Assembly (NCBI GenBank): GCA_004352715.1
Contig: SCFE01000006.1
Span: 660,360 to 724,359 of the forward strand
DNA from: Hofstenia miamia
Lineage: Eukaryota > Xenacoelomorpha > Acoela
DNA length: 64,000 nucleotides
Direction: 5' to 3'
Below, one piece after another: positions 50,190 through 62,528 of this stretch (the first letter of the stretch is position 1; each line of letters opens with the position of its first letter). Position numbers and translations under genes: made by a program. The notes below the pieces were generated by a model that was not told the DNA's origin, did no database searches, and saw only the letters and a list, made by a program, of their open reading frames with translations.

Positions 50190-50428
50190 TATATATATAT
50201 ATATATATATATANNNNNNNNNNNNNNNNNNNNNNNNNNNNNNNNNNNNNNNNNNNNNNNNNNNNNNNNNNNNNNNNNNNNNNNNNNNNNNNNNNNNNNN
50301 NNNNNNNNNNNNNNNNNNNNNNNNNNNNNNNNNNNNNNNNNNNNNNNNNNNNNNNNNNNNNNNNNNNNNNNNNNNNNNNNNNNNNNNNNNNNNNNNNNNN
50401 NNNNNNNNNNNATATATATATATATATA
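50190..50428. repeat. (AT)n microsatellite containing a 198-N gap
   Basis: AT repeats at 50190-50213 and 50412-50428 enclose N at 50214-50411. The gap is therefore probably unsequenced microsatellite. Confidence 0.95.
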
Positions 50429-50903
50429 GGCAGATCACAATTTTTAAATAATTCCAATGTTTATAATCCGTTTGTTTTGCAACTTGTATGCACAAAACTA
50501 TTCTAGGCTCTACATCATATATTGATTTAGTTTTCTACCATACACTTTCTATTTCTATTTTTTGTTTTGTTCTTGTTTTTGGTAATGTTTTGACTATTGG
50601 ATAGAATGTTGCTAGCGGATTACGGGCTAAGTTGAAAAACTAAAAGGGCGGCTATCCGTGCCAATCTTTGAGAAATGTATTAATGTTTTGCCAAAAATTA
50701 CCATATATATGATTGTGTTTCAGGATAAGGATGAGAAATTAACAGTTGCACTGGGAATTTTTCAAAATCTGTGATGAATTCCACAAACTATATTTAAACG
50801 CCTATAACTTACGAACTAATGAAGATATTTGTAATCTATAAACACCTCGAGATAGAAAATTGCTTCTTCTTTCTTTTTCGTCTTAAGCTTGTGACCTGGC
50901 TCT

Positions 50904-50968
50904 GTCCCTTTCAGGCGCGCCTTTGCGCGACAAACTCTGACTTTGTGCAAAGCGTGCCTGAACGGGAC
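50904..50968. other. GC-rich hairpin
   Basis: Arm 1 (50904-50934, GTCCCTTTCAGGCGCGCC then TTTGCGCGACAAA) pairs with arm 2 (50942-50968, TTTGTGCAAAGCGTGCC then TGAACGGGAC) around a 7-nt loop, with a few mismatches and bulges. It is strikingly GC-rich for this window. No terminator or RNA gene family is recognised. It could be a fold-back transposon remnant. Confidence 0.65.
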
Positions 50969-51389
50969 TCACACAGATTGTCTTAAAAAACACAATATTT
51001 CAGATTAGCTGTTGTTCCCATGGGTATGAGACCACCTCATTACCTGAACACTAGGTATGGAAATAATTTGAATACTTTTACGAAAATTGGATTTCTCATT
51101 GAAAAAATTCTTATTTGCATGTATTTCAGGCATAATCGCATTTTTAAGCACATATCTTCATCATTGAATGAGCGGGCCCTACCCCATAAATGTTTCCATG
51201 TAAAAAATTTCCAATATTTCCTTACAGGTTTCTATAAAATTGTTCAAAAGGCGGACAAATCGGTTCGTTACGTAAAAGTAAAACTAGTGGAAATAGGGTT
51301 AAATTGGTGTTTATGTTTGGAAAAGATGAGGTTACATATGGCTCTCTAGCTGAGAATTCAATCGCATTCATCTTGAGCCAGGAAAACAA

Positions 51390-51593
51390 TTGAGCCATAC
51401 CACTGCCTGCCGTTTGATCAAACTTTCCAAGAAACCAGGTCAGTTGCTAACTGTGGGTGAGGTGGTCGACAAGAGAGTGCGACTGATAAAAAACATCCAC
51501 TTGGTTTTGGCGAATGTTGCTAGGAACCCCATGAAATCAGTAAGGAAGGGTTTACGTTTAGCAAATCATCCGTACGAAGTACACCAAGTGTAA
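51390..51593 (+). pseudogene. Possible transposase helix-turn-helix fragment
   Basis: A 67-codon frame containing KKPGQLLTVGEVVDKRVRL and ANVARNPMKSVRK. The stretch 'NP.KSVR' is typical of the second N-terminal helix-turn-helix of Tc1/mariner transposases. In the next frame the DNA continues with FSKSSVR, which would fit the following recognition helix after a frameshift. No catalytic region follows. This is a weak call. Confidence 0.25.
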
Positions 51594-51825
51594 TCTCTAC
51601 TTGGCGATTACATCGATAGGCGATTTTAAATTGCAAAATATGCGCTTTCTTCATTGCTATTATGGATTTGTAAGCAGATTGTGAAATTGCATTTCGTTCG
51701 ATACAATAATTATTGTGCGAAATTTAAACATAAAAAATTTAATTTGTTACAATTTATTCTGCGAAACAATACAGATTATGAAAATTAGGCTGTGAATTTG
51801 AATTTTTATCAACGCCAAAGAGGTA

Positions 51826-51862
51826 ATGCCTCCATCGGCGTTAGTTTGTCTACTTATAAATA
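51826..51862 (+). repeat. Fragment of the CCTCCGCC-type dispersed repeat
   Basis: CGCCAAAGAGGTAATGCC...GGCGTTAGTTTGTCT resembles the left end of the repeat at 56918-57136. Confidence 0.4.
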
Positions 51863-52095
51863 GATATATGGAGAGATAGATAGATATATTCTTTAATGTG
51901 CTTGTGCAAAGTCATGACAGACAATAGATATGTAACTTACAATGCCATGAATTTCAAATTTCGCTTTCATTTGTGCTTAAGTGTAGCTAAAAATACTTCT
52001 ATAATTACTTTGTAAAATACTGTAAATAAGGACCGAAATAAGTTAGTTTCTTCACAGAAGTGCCTAGTGAAACTTTTAAAAGAGAACAGGAATCA

Positions 52096-52230
52096 TGCAT
52101 GAGCTGATGAATAATTTTTTACTATAATTCCACCCATTTTCAATATGGACCTTGTTAGCATGTGCACCACATGCATGGATTTACCTCCAATGATTAGTAA
52201 TTGAAGATCCTCAGAGATTTGATATTTACT
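52096..52230 (-). other. Unrecognised 45-codon frame
   Basis: The minus strand reads SKYQISEDLQLLIIGGKSMH, VVHMLTRSILKMGG and so on between a TAA and a TGA, with more balanced codons than its surroundings. A GGAG|GTAAAT donor-like site lies inside it. I do not recognise a family. It could be a decayed exon or element fragment. Confidence 0.2.
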
Positions 52231-52619
52231 TTAGAAAGTAATGAATGGGAAATCTAACTTTAATTTTTTTGATAAATAAGTAGTGGGAATATTGAAAAAA
52301 GAGACGTCTAAGTTATCTTAAAAGCCTACAGTAATTTTAAATACCTATAATTGAGCATTTTCGTCTCTATTTTCATTTAAATGTATGGTGTTTTGCATCT
52401 ATATCATACACAATATTATGATAATATTTTCCTGTTAGCATAATATGCTTTCAAATACTTTTGATGTCTCTCCGATTGGAAACAAAAGGATTGTAAATTT
52501 TGAACAGATGGAATAATTGCCGATATATTTGTTTTTAACAACTCATGCAAATCGATTTTAAAAAACTTTATTGTTATATGTATATAAGTATATGGGCAGA
52601 ATGTGACTTTACAAGACAC

Positions 52620-55480
52620 ATCTTTGGAAGGTGCACAGAGGTCAGTATTATGTATAAAATTTTAATAATAATGATAATAACCACTTTTTCCCGTACTGAT
52701 ATAGTGTAGGGCAAAAGGAAACAATAAGCAAGCAACAGTTAGGAATCATTCGATCATCTATAAGAAACTGTCATGAGATGACCACTTAGAAGTTTCTCAT
52801 GACTGTTTGATTATGATATGCTATGTTTTCAAAAAATTCCATTTTACCATTATAAGGATAGGTGAAATGAACGATAGCCATAAAATTATTTTTACGATGT
52901 TTTCATAAATTTATGTTTATAAATGTCATACTAAAAGAACTGCTTAGATTTTTTCTTTGAGAATTTTAACCAAGTCACTCCATGTCAAAATTTAATGAAA
53001 AAAATTCAACTTTAATAATATAAATTTTGATATGACATTCAATACATATAAAACTACAAATTCTCAACAGTTTGTGTTTTGACCTGAGGGCCGGCGGTTT
53101 TTTGATGCACAATAGCAGTTTCACTTTTTCATTTACTATTTTCAAATGATATTAGTCTCACCAGTATGTGAAAATTCAGAAAAGATTAGCTAATAAGTAA
53201 ATTGATGTGGAAAGTATATAGAAAACGTAGCTATTACATTAGCTTTAATACTTGTAGACAATGAGACTTTCAATAATGAGTAAGTATTAATAAAAATTAG
53301 AGTGCAGAAATTGATAAAATCTTGCATATTTTAGATATTTGTTAAGATCGTAAGTCTTAATCTTCTCAAACAGGATTTAAAAATTTTCAGATGAAAACTA
53401 ACACCATCGAGACAGGAGATTAAAGATCTCAGGTAAAGGAATATTTATAAAAGAAGTTTATGTGAGCATTTAAATTGAAATTCGATTGGAGGTGAAGTAA
53501 CGTGCCGCTATTTTAGATGTGGCTTCAACGCCAAATTTATTTCTTATTTATTCTAATATTTTATGAATAAATTAAATTCACAGGTGTACTGAATACTAAC
53601 AATCAGTCTACATAGTAATTAATTTTACGGTATTTATGAAAGGTATTTGTCGAATTTCAATAACCATAAAGAAATTTTCCTAAATTTATCTCTCAAAGGA
53701 AAAGGAAACAAAGAAAACAAAATAATTTATTCCTCTAAAATAAGATGTCAAAATTGTCAAATTTTGCTAAATAGCATGCTCAGGGCAATTCTTTAAGCTT
53801 TTTTCAATATTGAGTAGTTGTAAATTCTTGCTAAATAATCATTTTTGCATGTACTTTGATCTGTAGTGATAGCTAAAAATTTAATAATTACAAATACCAG
53901 TACAAAGGAAGTCTCTGATATAAAAATCTATGTTTCATTTGTAAAAATGGCCCTAGATTTTTGTCAGTGATTTTTTATCAAATCCAAGTAGAAACTACTA
54001 AAAAAACTGGCCAAATCTGAATATTTAGAATTGACATAATCGCTGCAAACTTAATTAAAAAATTATCAAGAGAAGTGGAAATAAATCCCTTGCTTAACGT
54101 GAATTCACTGATTGATTAACATATCAGTTGACATCAATTTAGTTCATTTTTAAAGAGACTGTGTTTATGATATAAATAATGGACATCTATGAATGACTTG
54201 CATTCGATTTGATAACAGCTGTCAATGTGATATTTACTTATTTAATTATATATCAAAGTAAAACGTTTTTCTGATGTTTAAGAAGATGCAAATCTTGGTA
54301 AGGGAAGTTTTGAGACGCCCTAATGCATATTCAAAACTAGCTATGGAGAAACTATGCTTTCAACTTTTTTACAAAGGCTTTCTTCTTCATTCTCAGATTT
54401 CTTTTCACATATCCGTAAGTAGTTTAAAAACATTGAATCTAAGGATAATTTTGCTGAACGTACATAAATGTGTTCTTCAAAGAAGTAGACTTTATGCATT
54501 TTCCAAATGGTTTCTTTACAGGATTTTATAGAGCACTGCCATTTTGATTTTTTCAAGATTATGCAAAAGAAGATTATCATGTAACAACACTTGCTATAAA
54601 ATCTGCTCTTTCTAAGATACCATTATTGATAATTAACTTGAACCCACTTTGAGCAGCTACTTGCAAATCTTGCACTTACTTTACTGAAACAATCATCACA
54701 TTCAATTTCTATAACTGATCATTTTCGTTGCAAAATTTTTTAGCCAAAGTCATTTTAGATAAAAAATTAAACATTGCTGATAAGCTAAATTTACTCGATT
54801 ACTTAGTACTTTGCTTTAATCTCTTTTACATTACTCCTCAAAAAAATTTTGCATTCAGGTTTATAGCTAAAATTTTACTGTTAATCAACATTTAATATCA
54901 ATTTAAATACAAATCAAATATCAGAATTTCTTTTAGACATTTAGTAATTTGGTAAGTTCATTAATGACTGCTCTAGAATAGTGGAATTAATTCCAAACAC
55001 AATTATTAAAACGACTTCTGCCGCTTGATTAAAGTTATTTCGTCCGAAGATGAATGCGTAAAACTAAAATATATTTATATGTTTGCTGAAATTTTCGTCA
55101 TACATGCTTCATGCACACATATATTTATCAGTTGTAACAACAATGTACTACACGAGTGTGTATGTGTGAGGGATTTATATGAATTCCATGTTGTCCCTGA
55201 TTAATTTATAGAGTGACGGTGAATATGGGTATCGTATTGAGATTGACATGGGAACAGGTTTTAAATGCTATGGGTATTTCAGGATAAAATAATTAACAAT
55301 TGAAGTTATTGACATGCAAAATAAGAATTATTTTATTATTTTTGACTTTCCATTGAAAAAGCATGAAGTCAATTATTTATGATACATTAAGTTCATGTGT
55401 AGATAGCAATGAAAAAATGAACGATAAAGTATAATTTTGTAGTTTTTTTCAAAATGAAGGCCCACTTGACTCTGCACAGG
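52620..55480. other. AT-rich DNA without recognised genes
   Basis: Overlapping plus and minus frames at 54274-54580 are slightly denser in coding-like triplets but match nothing known to me. A GGGCCGGCGG patch at about 53088 is unexplained. Confidence 0.35.
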
Positions 55481-55652
55481 GTTCTGGTGGATTAAGTTTT
55501 TTTTGGTTTGGTCTTAATACAAATGGCCCCATTGCCAGTCCCAAGAATGATTCTTGTCACATAGTCCTTATTCAAAAATGATATTCATACTTAAAAATTA
55601 CTACCACTATAACCATTCTTTGCTAATGGCTATATTGGTTTTTAAGGTGTTC

Positions 55653-55864
55653 CTAATAATGCTTTGTACCAATTTGATGATCTATTTCTTTTGGCCACCT
55701 AATCCATTTAAATTGATGCGGAAAGCACTCAATTCTGTGACCAGCAATAACAATATAGAGACAGGCAATTAGCGGGGAACCCATCGCATATCCGAGGAGT
55801 GGGGAACCAAAGTTACTCCCACTTCCCTCATGCATACTTTCTTGAGATAATCTTTCACTCATTC
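55653..55864 (-). other. Candidate host exon encoding a membrane segment
   Basis: On the minus strand an acceptor TTGTGTTTTCAG|GA at 55865 leads into GA-ATG-AGT and a frame reading SERLSQESMHEGSGSNFGSP, then LLGYAMGSPLIACLYIVIAG and HRIECFPHQFKWIR. The DNA is distinctly GC-richer than its flanks, with many C/G third positions. A weak donor ATTAG|GTGGCC occurs at about 55698; otherwise the frame runs to TAG near 55653. LIACLYIVIAG could be part of a transmembrane helix. I do not recognise the family. Confidence 0.4.
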
Positions 55865-55991
55865 CTGAAAACACAATGTTTGCTTAGTCTTATTATGCTA
55901 AGATAAATTTTGGACAAAAAATTGTCATATATATATCATTATAAAATATGTAAAATTGTATTTTATGTATAAACGTAACATGCATAAGTGA

Positions 55992-55994
<3 letters not shown>

Positions 55995-56029
<35 letters not shown>
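55995..56029. repeat. (AT)n microsatellite
   Basis: Uninterrupted alternating AT run. Confidence 0.95.
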
Positions 56030-56035
<6 letters not shown>

Positions 56036-56882
56036 ATTCTGGTCTAGTTTTTTATTCAAACTCTTAGATTCGCAAAATTCAGTCTTTCTAAACTAATTAA
56101 GTAAAAGATTTTATTATGCAAGAACGCATTGCTTAAATTTTAATGGTCGTTTCTGTTTTAAATATTTTGAAATTGCCGTAAGCTACATTTTAAGTTTTGC
56201 TGAAATCATTGGAACGTGCTCTAATGTGTACCAAACAGAACTGGACGCATAAATAAATATCACGTTTGAAAACATGTTGCTATATTTCTTTCTGCGCATA
56301 CCAGTGTAAACATCGAATACATTCCTTTTCAAAAAAATTGTAATTTGTTAACATCTTGATATCTAAAAATGAAAGATAGCATGTACATGTAGTTAGTAAT
56401 TTTGAATTTCAGATTTTGTAAAAATGACCACTTCGCTCTTACATACAATACGAAAAAATGCTGAAATATGAGTCTAGTAATACAGCAATAGCACCAGCAT
56501 ATGTTTCATTTAAGCATTCAAATGGGGGGTGGGGGCATTGAAAAAAATGCTATTTAAACACATTTGTATTTATACAACGCTGTGGCTGCAAACTCAAAAT
56601 TCAATTGATTTACAGCCCCAATATGATCCTTGGATTGTCAATGAAAAAAGGCTTTCATTGGAATACATAACAAAATCCTGCATTTGTTTAAGCCTCCTTC
56701 AGCCTTACAAGAATACTGTTGCTTAAATATAATATGTTTTGGAATAAGAAATATCCCTTAAATGTCTAAACTTTATATATGTGGTTTGAATGTACCTTCT
56801 GCAATCTTTCCTTGATTGGATCTTTATTAAAAAACTTGCTAAGCAACATATTGATAGTTAATCAAAAATATCTTCAAAGGTT

Positions 56883-57221
56883 CCTTTTATATTGTCATAT
56901 ATGCAATGTAATATTTACCTCCGCCAAGGAGGTTATGTTTTTGCTAGCGTTGGTTTGTTTGTTTGTTTGTCTGTTTGTCTTTTAGCAACTTTACTGAAAA
57001 TGTAATAAATTGATTGACCTCAAATTTTCACCAGAGGTGCGTCTCCGCTAAATAAGGAATCCATTAAATTTTGGTGCTGATCCGGGGGACACAAGCTGCG
57101 TGGCGGAGGTCTGCGCTCTCCAAGTGCTGTTCTAGTCTACTCTTTTTATATTGTCACATATGCATTTTAATATTCTTTACTTTTTTATGTTGTCACATAT
57201 TTAATGCAATGTTCTTTACTC
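56883..57221 (+). repeat. ~40-bp minisatellite interrupted by a dispersed repeat
   Basis: Three units of a CTTTTTATATTGTCACATATG-type 40-mer lie at 56883-56915, 57141-57180 and 57181-57221. The first is separated from the others by the element at 56918-57136. Confidence 0.65.
56918..57136 (+). repeat. Widespread metazoan CCTCCGCCAAGGAGG repeat
   Basis: Starts CCTCCGCCAAGGAGGTTATG, has a (GTTTGTTT)n stretch, then AATTGATTGACCTCAAATTT..., ...TTGGTGCTGATCCGGG and ends GGCGGAGGTCTGCGCTCTCC then AAGTGCTGTTCTAGT. I recall this sequence as a very common short dispersed repeat of mostly marine invertebrates. Its translated tail WRRSAL appears as a spurious protein. Mechanistic class not established. 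Confidence 0.65.
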
Positions 57222-57379
57222 TTTTTTCATTTAACGGAAAGTATGAAAGTATGAGTGCCTTGACCCGAACCCCAAACCAATTTACTGCGAATTTGACGCT
57301 AAGCATTCCTCAACGATAAATCGCACTGAAGTGACAAAGTAGATGTTGGCATAGGAATGAATTAAGATCATTAAGTCGA

Positions 57380-57679
57380 ATGTGTAAAAAAGACGAAAAG
57401 AGATATAGAAAATTAAGAAGTCTTAAGCAATCATTTTTCAAGATTATCAAATCTGGTACAATGTCTTCGAGGAGAAATTTTGAAAATTTAATCAAACAAT
57501 GGCACAAAGTCAAAGGTTCTTATATCATCTCAAACTCAAATTATTTAAGAACTTTCAAACACAATTCAATGCAACAATATATGTTTTCTGAAACATCTAA
57601 ACTGGGCATTATTTTTTTACCTAAATCTTTCATATTTCGAATATTTCAAAAATCTATGCATTTAAAATATGGCACATAA
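57380..57679 (+). other. Lysine-rich 99-codon ORF, unrecognised
   Basis: MCKKDEKRYRKLRSLKQSFFK followed by KIIKSGTMSSRRNFENLIKQ and WHKVKGSY. The basic 'KK..R.YRK..' start resembles the linker between endonuclease and reverse transcriptase of some non-LTR retrotransposons, but no RT motifs follow. Uncertain. Confidence 0.2.
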
Positions 57680-58278
57680 AATGTTTGAGGATGTCCTTGC
57701 GTTATCAAAATTACACATTTGCAATACATTATTATCAATTTCTCCAAAATACAACCTTGGAAAGTAGAACTATTGGGTTTTTCTTCTACATTATATATAA
57801 TATTAAGACAATTTCAGTAATAATGAATGAGCGTGCTGAACCCTGATTTCCAGATCCTGTACATTCAATCTATATCTATCAACAGGACAATGCAATTTTG
57901 TTTTTGTCACACAGGTCAGAGCTCGGTCTATTGACCATGGAATTGTTCCATTTAAGATGACCTCATTCCAAGCAAGAGGTTCGCAGATAGTGAAGCAGCA
58001 ACACAATTCTGAAGAGATTCATTTATTTTATCAGATATTTGGAAATCAACAATTCCAAAACGTTGATCAAGCCTATATAAAATCTTTCGTCACACTGAGT
58101 ACTGACATATTTTTTGGTATTCATTGTGTTTTATGAATAAACCTAATTATTAATGTTTATCTTGTGTTGTGCAAAGAGATACTCTATTTCATTAATGAAG
58201 TAGCTTTAATATTTTATACAATTTGGCAAAAAGCACAAAAAATATTTATCAGTACAGTTTGATTTGTTCGGGGTTGTA

Positions 58279-58510
58279 CAGGGTGTCCATAAAGTCTGGA
58301 CACAACAAAATTTCATAATTTCGCCACTATCTAAATAAGGGAACTTCTTTCCGGATAAAGTACATTAAATTTTTAAATTAAGCCTCCAAAGCCACTGAGA
58401 ATTATATTTTAAATTTTTCTTGAAACATGGATGCAAACAATATGAATAATTTTAAAGCCTGCATTGAAAAATAGTTAACTTTCCTGTGTTCAGACTTTAC
58501 GGACAACCTG
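58279..58510. mobile_element. Tc1/mariner-like MITE (CAGGGTGTCC ends)
   Basis: 232-bp element with ends CAGGGTGTCCATAAAGTCTG and (reverse complement) CAGGTTGTCCGTAAAGTCTG, followed by GACACA/AACACA. TA precedes the left end (58277-58278) and CA, a likely mutated TA, follows the right end. No transposase. Confidence 0.8.
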
Positions 58511-58519
58511 CATTTACTG

Positions 58520-60337
58520 AACAGATTGTAAAATGTCTTGAACAAAGATTTAAGAATTAACTGCCTAGATATATGGGATTGGAACACACACACAGCTTAT
58601 TGGTCTCCACTGGTTAATACTTGAAAATGTATCAACAGCCAATGAGCAAAATACTTAAGCAGCTCGATCTAAATGAATGATATTAATTGCAATATGATTA
58701 CTCGTCCTTGTGAATATGCTATATTTAGTGCTATTTACAAAAGTAAGAAACACAGTAGAGCAGCGTTTGCTGTTGCCACACAAAGCAATTCAAAATGTTG
58801 CAAGGCGAACACAAAAATACTCTTTAGTATTCAAAATCTTCACAATCATTTAAAGAAACAGTTGTTCATTCAATCGTAATATGATACACATTTGCAATTT
58901 GTATTAATCCAGGGCATCTGATAATTGTTAGATAGAAGTGCCTATATAAATAAATATATATATATATAAATTGTAATTATTGTTATTCATATTATTTCAA
59001 CTTTTGAAGGTATAATATACTAAAAATTATATCCAAGATTACAATTCACTGTTAATGGTGGAAGTGTGATTTTATCAAGTGACCGCTTTTAATGTCTGAC
59101 CTGAAAAATTTTTAAGACTGATAAAATCTGATAAAGAGATAGAGGTCCTCTTCTCTAACCTTTAGTCGTATTAGGCCCGTCATTCGTTGTGATTACATTG
59201 TGCTGAACTTATTCTTTTCCTTATTATTTTATTACTGTGGAATTCATTCAATAATTTTTTTCAATCAAATTACATAATGTGTCCAAAACAATGAAACAGC
59301 GCATTCTTCTGTCACGGAATATAATGATGTCAAACGTGTGCTACGTGCATTAAGCTCGAGGCGATTAAGAATATTAATTAGGAAAGACAAATGCTATAGG
59401 TAAGCGTCACATTTGATATCTTATCACAAACTCTTAATGAATGCGTTAATTAATTGATATCTCTTAAATTTCAGCTCTATTTGGTAAAATATTTTGTGGT
59501 TTTCCATGTAAAAAGCATTCTAGTTATTGTACATTATAATATTTTATAATAAATCTTTAAAGTTTTCTTAGCCTCAAAAGCCGTCATGATTTGTAGATAT
59601 ATATATATAATATTTATATATATATATGTATATATATATTTATATGTATATATATGTATATATATACTGTATGTACATGTATATTGGTCATTTGTAGCAG
59701 ACACAATCATTTTAACTTATAAATTACAATGAAAACTAATCTGGGCTGTTACCAATTATTTTGTTGCATTTATACTATTCAATTGAAATAATTTTACCAA
59801 TGCACTTTTAAATATGAAAATATGGACGAAACTAAAACTTTTCAGCATATGTAAGCATATTGAATGTGTGTAATCCAATCTATCTTGCATTAATCAATGC
59901 TCAAGCTCTTATGTCTCTTTTTACAACGAAAATAATTTCTTTAAAATTGTCTAATCAATATCGCTGAGTACACTGCAAATGCTTGTCAACATTGATATTG
60001 TGTGTATCTACTACATTTCAATTATATGCTGCGTTTTGTATTACAGATTTACCTTGTTGGTTAAATATGGTCTAAATTTGCAGAGATGTTTAGATATTTG
60101 GGATTTGCTTTGACTCTTTTGTACTATTTGTGTGTATGTGTGTAGTGACTGTTCTTGTAATAAACGCTTCATTCATATTTTTGCATGAAACTCTTCATGC
60201 ATACATAGAATATTTAAAAAAAATGTACAATGTGTTACAAAAGCCCAATATGTATGTTAGCAATGACAAATAACTAATATAAAACAAGGTTTCAAAATAC
60301 CTATTTTCTTTATTTAGGAAATTCTTTATAAACATCA

Positions 60338-60374
<37 letters not shown>

Positions 60375-60395
60375 GCAATCTGTTTAAAATTCGTC
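58520..60395. other. AT-rich DNA with microsatellites
   Basis: No recognised gene. Compound AT microsatellites lie at 58946-58970, 59597-59666 and 60341-60371. A 68-codon frame at 58673-58879 matches nothing known to me. Confidence 0.4.
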
Positions 60396-60424
60396 ATTTA
60401 TATGTGTCGCTCCGTCAATTTTAT

Positions 60425-61364
60425 ATTTATATGGGGCGCTCTGTCCCAATAGAGCACTTTGTCTATATACAAACATTTATATGGGGTGCCCGGACTTTTT
60501 TGCAATTTTCATGTGGGAAATTTTTTTTTATAAAAGTTTATCAATATAGACCAATTTATATCAAATGGATGGTGATTTTTTTTAATAAGCCTGACATGAT
60601 CCTGAATGTGTTTTTCTTTCAGAAATTTCGAGCCACTTTTCTCCTATTACAATTAACTATACATCTTTTTTAAGCAATGTGCGTAATCGTATCTTCAATT
60701 TTGAATGGGCCAGTTTCAGAACAAATTCAAAAATTTGCATTTTCTGGCCAAGTAGTCCGTGTTTGGAAGGCCATAACTTCGTCAGTATTGATTCGATTTC
60801 CAAATTTTTTTACACCATTCGATGCGTAATTGATAGAAATATGTGGATCAATTACTGTTTTTGCACTACCTAAAAAGTTGGGGTTTCTTAACTGAAATAT
60901 AAAAATTTCGATAAAATGGTGGTCCATAGCTCAAGAACACTCTTAAATAACTTTTCCGGAAAGGCTTTGTTCAATTTTACGCCAAGGTTGATTAAGAGGT
61001 CTGCTGCTAAAATCTAAATGCTATTGTAAAGAGTTCTTGCTATAGTTGAGTAAATGTATATACACGAATTGCCCTCCTCATTTAGAGGTTTTACTGATAA
61101 TTTCCTGGTCACCATATAGAAGGCCCTGGCCTGAAAAATATTCATTCCTACAAATTGGCAACAGAAATATCCGAGAACGACCCATAATCCTCAAACAATT
61201 GTTGAAATTTAACTTGAAAACACAAAAAATTATGAAAGATACAGCTCCTGGTATAAATGGTTTTACGAATTTCAATAAAATATCCACAGTAATCATATGC
61301 AAGAAAAAAATTGATTAAATTTACCAAGCAGCAAATTCGGGCACACGGTCGGACATAGCGCCCA
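60425..61364. mobile_element. Possible ~0.94-kb element with GGGCGCTMTGTCC ends
   Basis: ATATGGGGCGCTCTGTCC at 60430-60446 is matched in reverse complement by AATGGGCGCTATGTCC at 61351-61366. The left motif is iterated in degenerate form (60398-60418, 60425-60447 and 60475-60495). Short frames inside (60404-60673, 60679-60873 and 61046-61318) are unrecognised. Target duplication not identified. Confidence 0.4.
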
Positions 61365-61366
61365 TT

Positions 61367-61829
61367 TTTAAGGGCGTTTTATTTTACTATATGTATATGT
61401 ATATATATAGTATTGGAAAAACTTCTTGTGACTATACAATATTTTTTTGAAAGTGATTAATAAAATTTGAAAATTCTAAACATTAAATTACGCTTTGTTT
61501 TTTGTGTGCAAACGTTTTTATTTGTGCTATCCTTATTAAGTTCCAATTTACATCATTAATTCATTTATTTCAAATATTAAATAATGTGTGCAATCAATAT
61601 GCAGTTTTTTAAAAAATTTTTTGCTTCAAAATCATACCCCCACTACTGTATATGTACTAATTTGATGTAATCAATTGAAACAGTTTTAAAACATTGAAGA
61701 ATTTTATAAAGCCTCTTTCATGAGTTCAACAGACGTAGTGTACAAAATTGGTCGTTGCAAAAACTAATAATGACATTTGTTATAGCTTATGTCTAAGTGT
61801 ATATCTAAGTTTATGTATAGAAAAACATG

Positions 61830-61864
<35 letters not shown>

Positions 61865-61943
61865 CGTCAAGAACCTTTTTGTGAAGCATTACTTAATTAG
61901 TTTAAATTCATAAAATATTTAATTTTAAATGCATATATATAAG

Positions 61944-62007
<64 letters not shown>

Positions 62008-62528
62008 TATAATTGTTCGTAATTAGCATATGCAAATGTCATTATAACAACTCAGAAGTGAATTAAAGTTGGTTATTGATGACATATATTATACAATTTG
62101 AGATGGAAATTTGAAGCTCCCAATTATAGTATTTGACATGCAGCTGTTACATCTTGAAGTTACGGCAGACTGCTGTTGAAATATATTCTGCAATTCATAA
62201 TAATTTCTAATTCGATATGGATGTGAATTTATAATAAATTAAATTAAACTTTCAAGTGATTAATGAGAATGTCAATTAGATATTCACTTATGTGAAATTC
62301 AAATGAGGATATCTCAATATGTGCATATTCCATAACGAGGCAGTAATTTCAATAAAGACTCCACAAGCCTAAAGACCATTACTGCTATGCGATTTTATCG
62401 AACTGAATATACTTTGTACGAAAATGGTGAATCTGGGTCTGTCCATGTTAATTCTTAAAATTCCTAAAAGAACTCTCTCAAGATTCTGTCCAGACCGGCC
62501 ATATCGGAATATGTAACAACAACATCAG
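61367..62528. other. AT-rich DNA with large AT microsatellites
   Basis: AT tracts at 61832-61862 and 61935-62004. About 62400-62528 may belong to the retrotransposon that follows, because TSGVQQ, part of an RT motif, can be read just before the RT fragment in another frame. Confidence 0.4.

Noticed and set aside
50159-50506. IYIYIY-rich ORFs on both strands
   Set aside because: Translation of an AT microsatellite and the N gap.
57071-57319. ORF beginning with WRRSAL-type sequence
   Set aside because: It is the translated tail of a dispersed repeat plus minisatellite, a known kind of spurious protein.
59597-59666. Repetitive TATATA tracts considered as CRISPR-like or regulatory arrays
   Set aside because: Simple dinucleotide microsatellites without spacer structure; nothing bacterial in the window.
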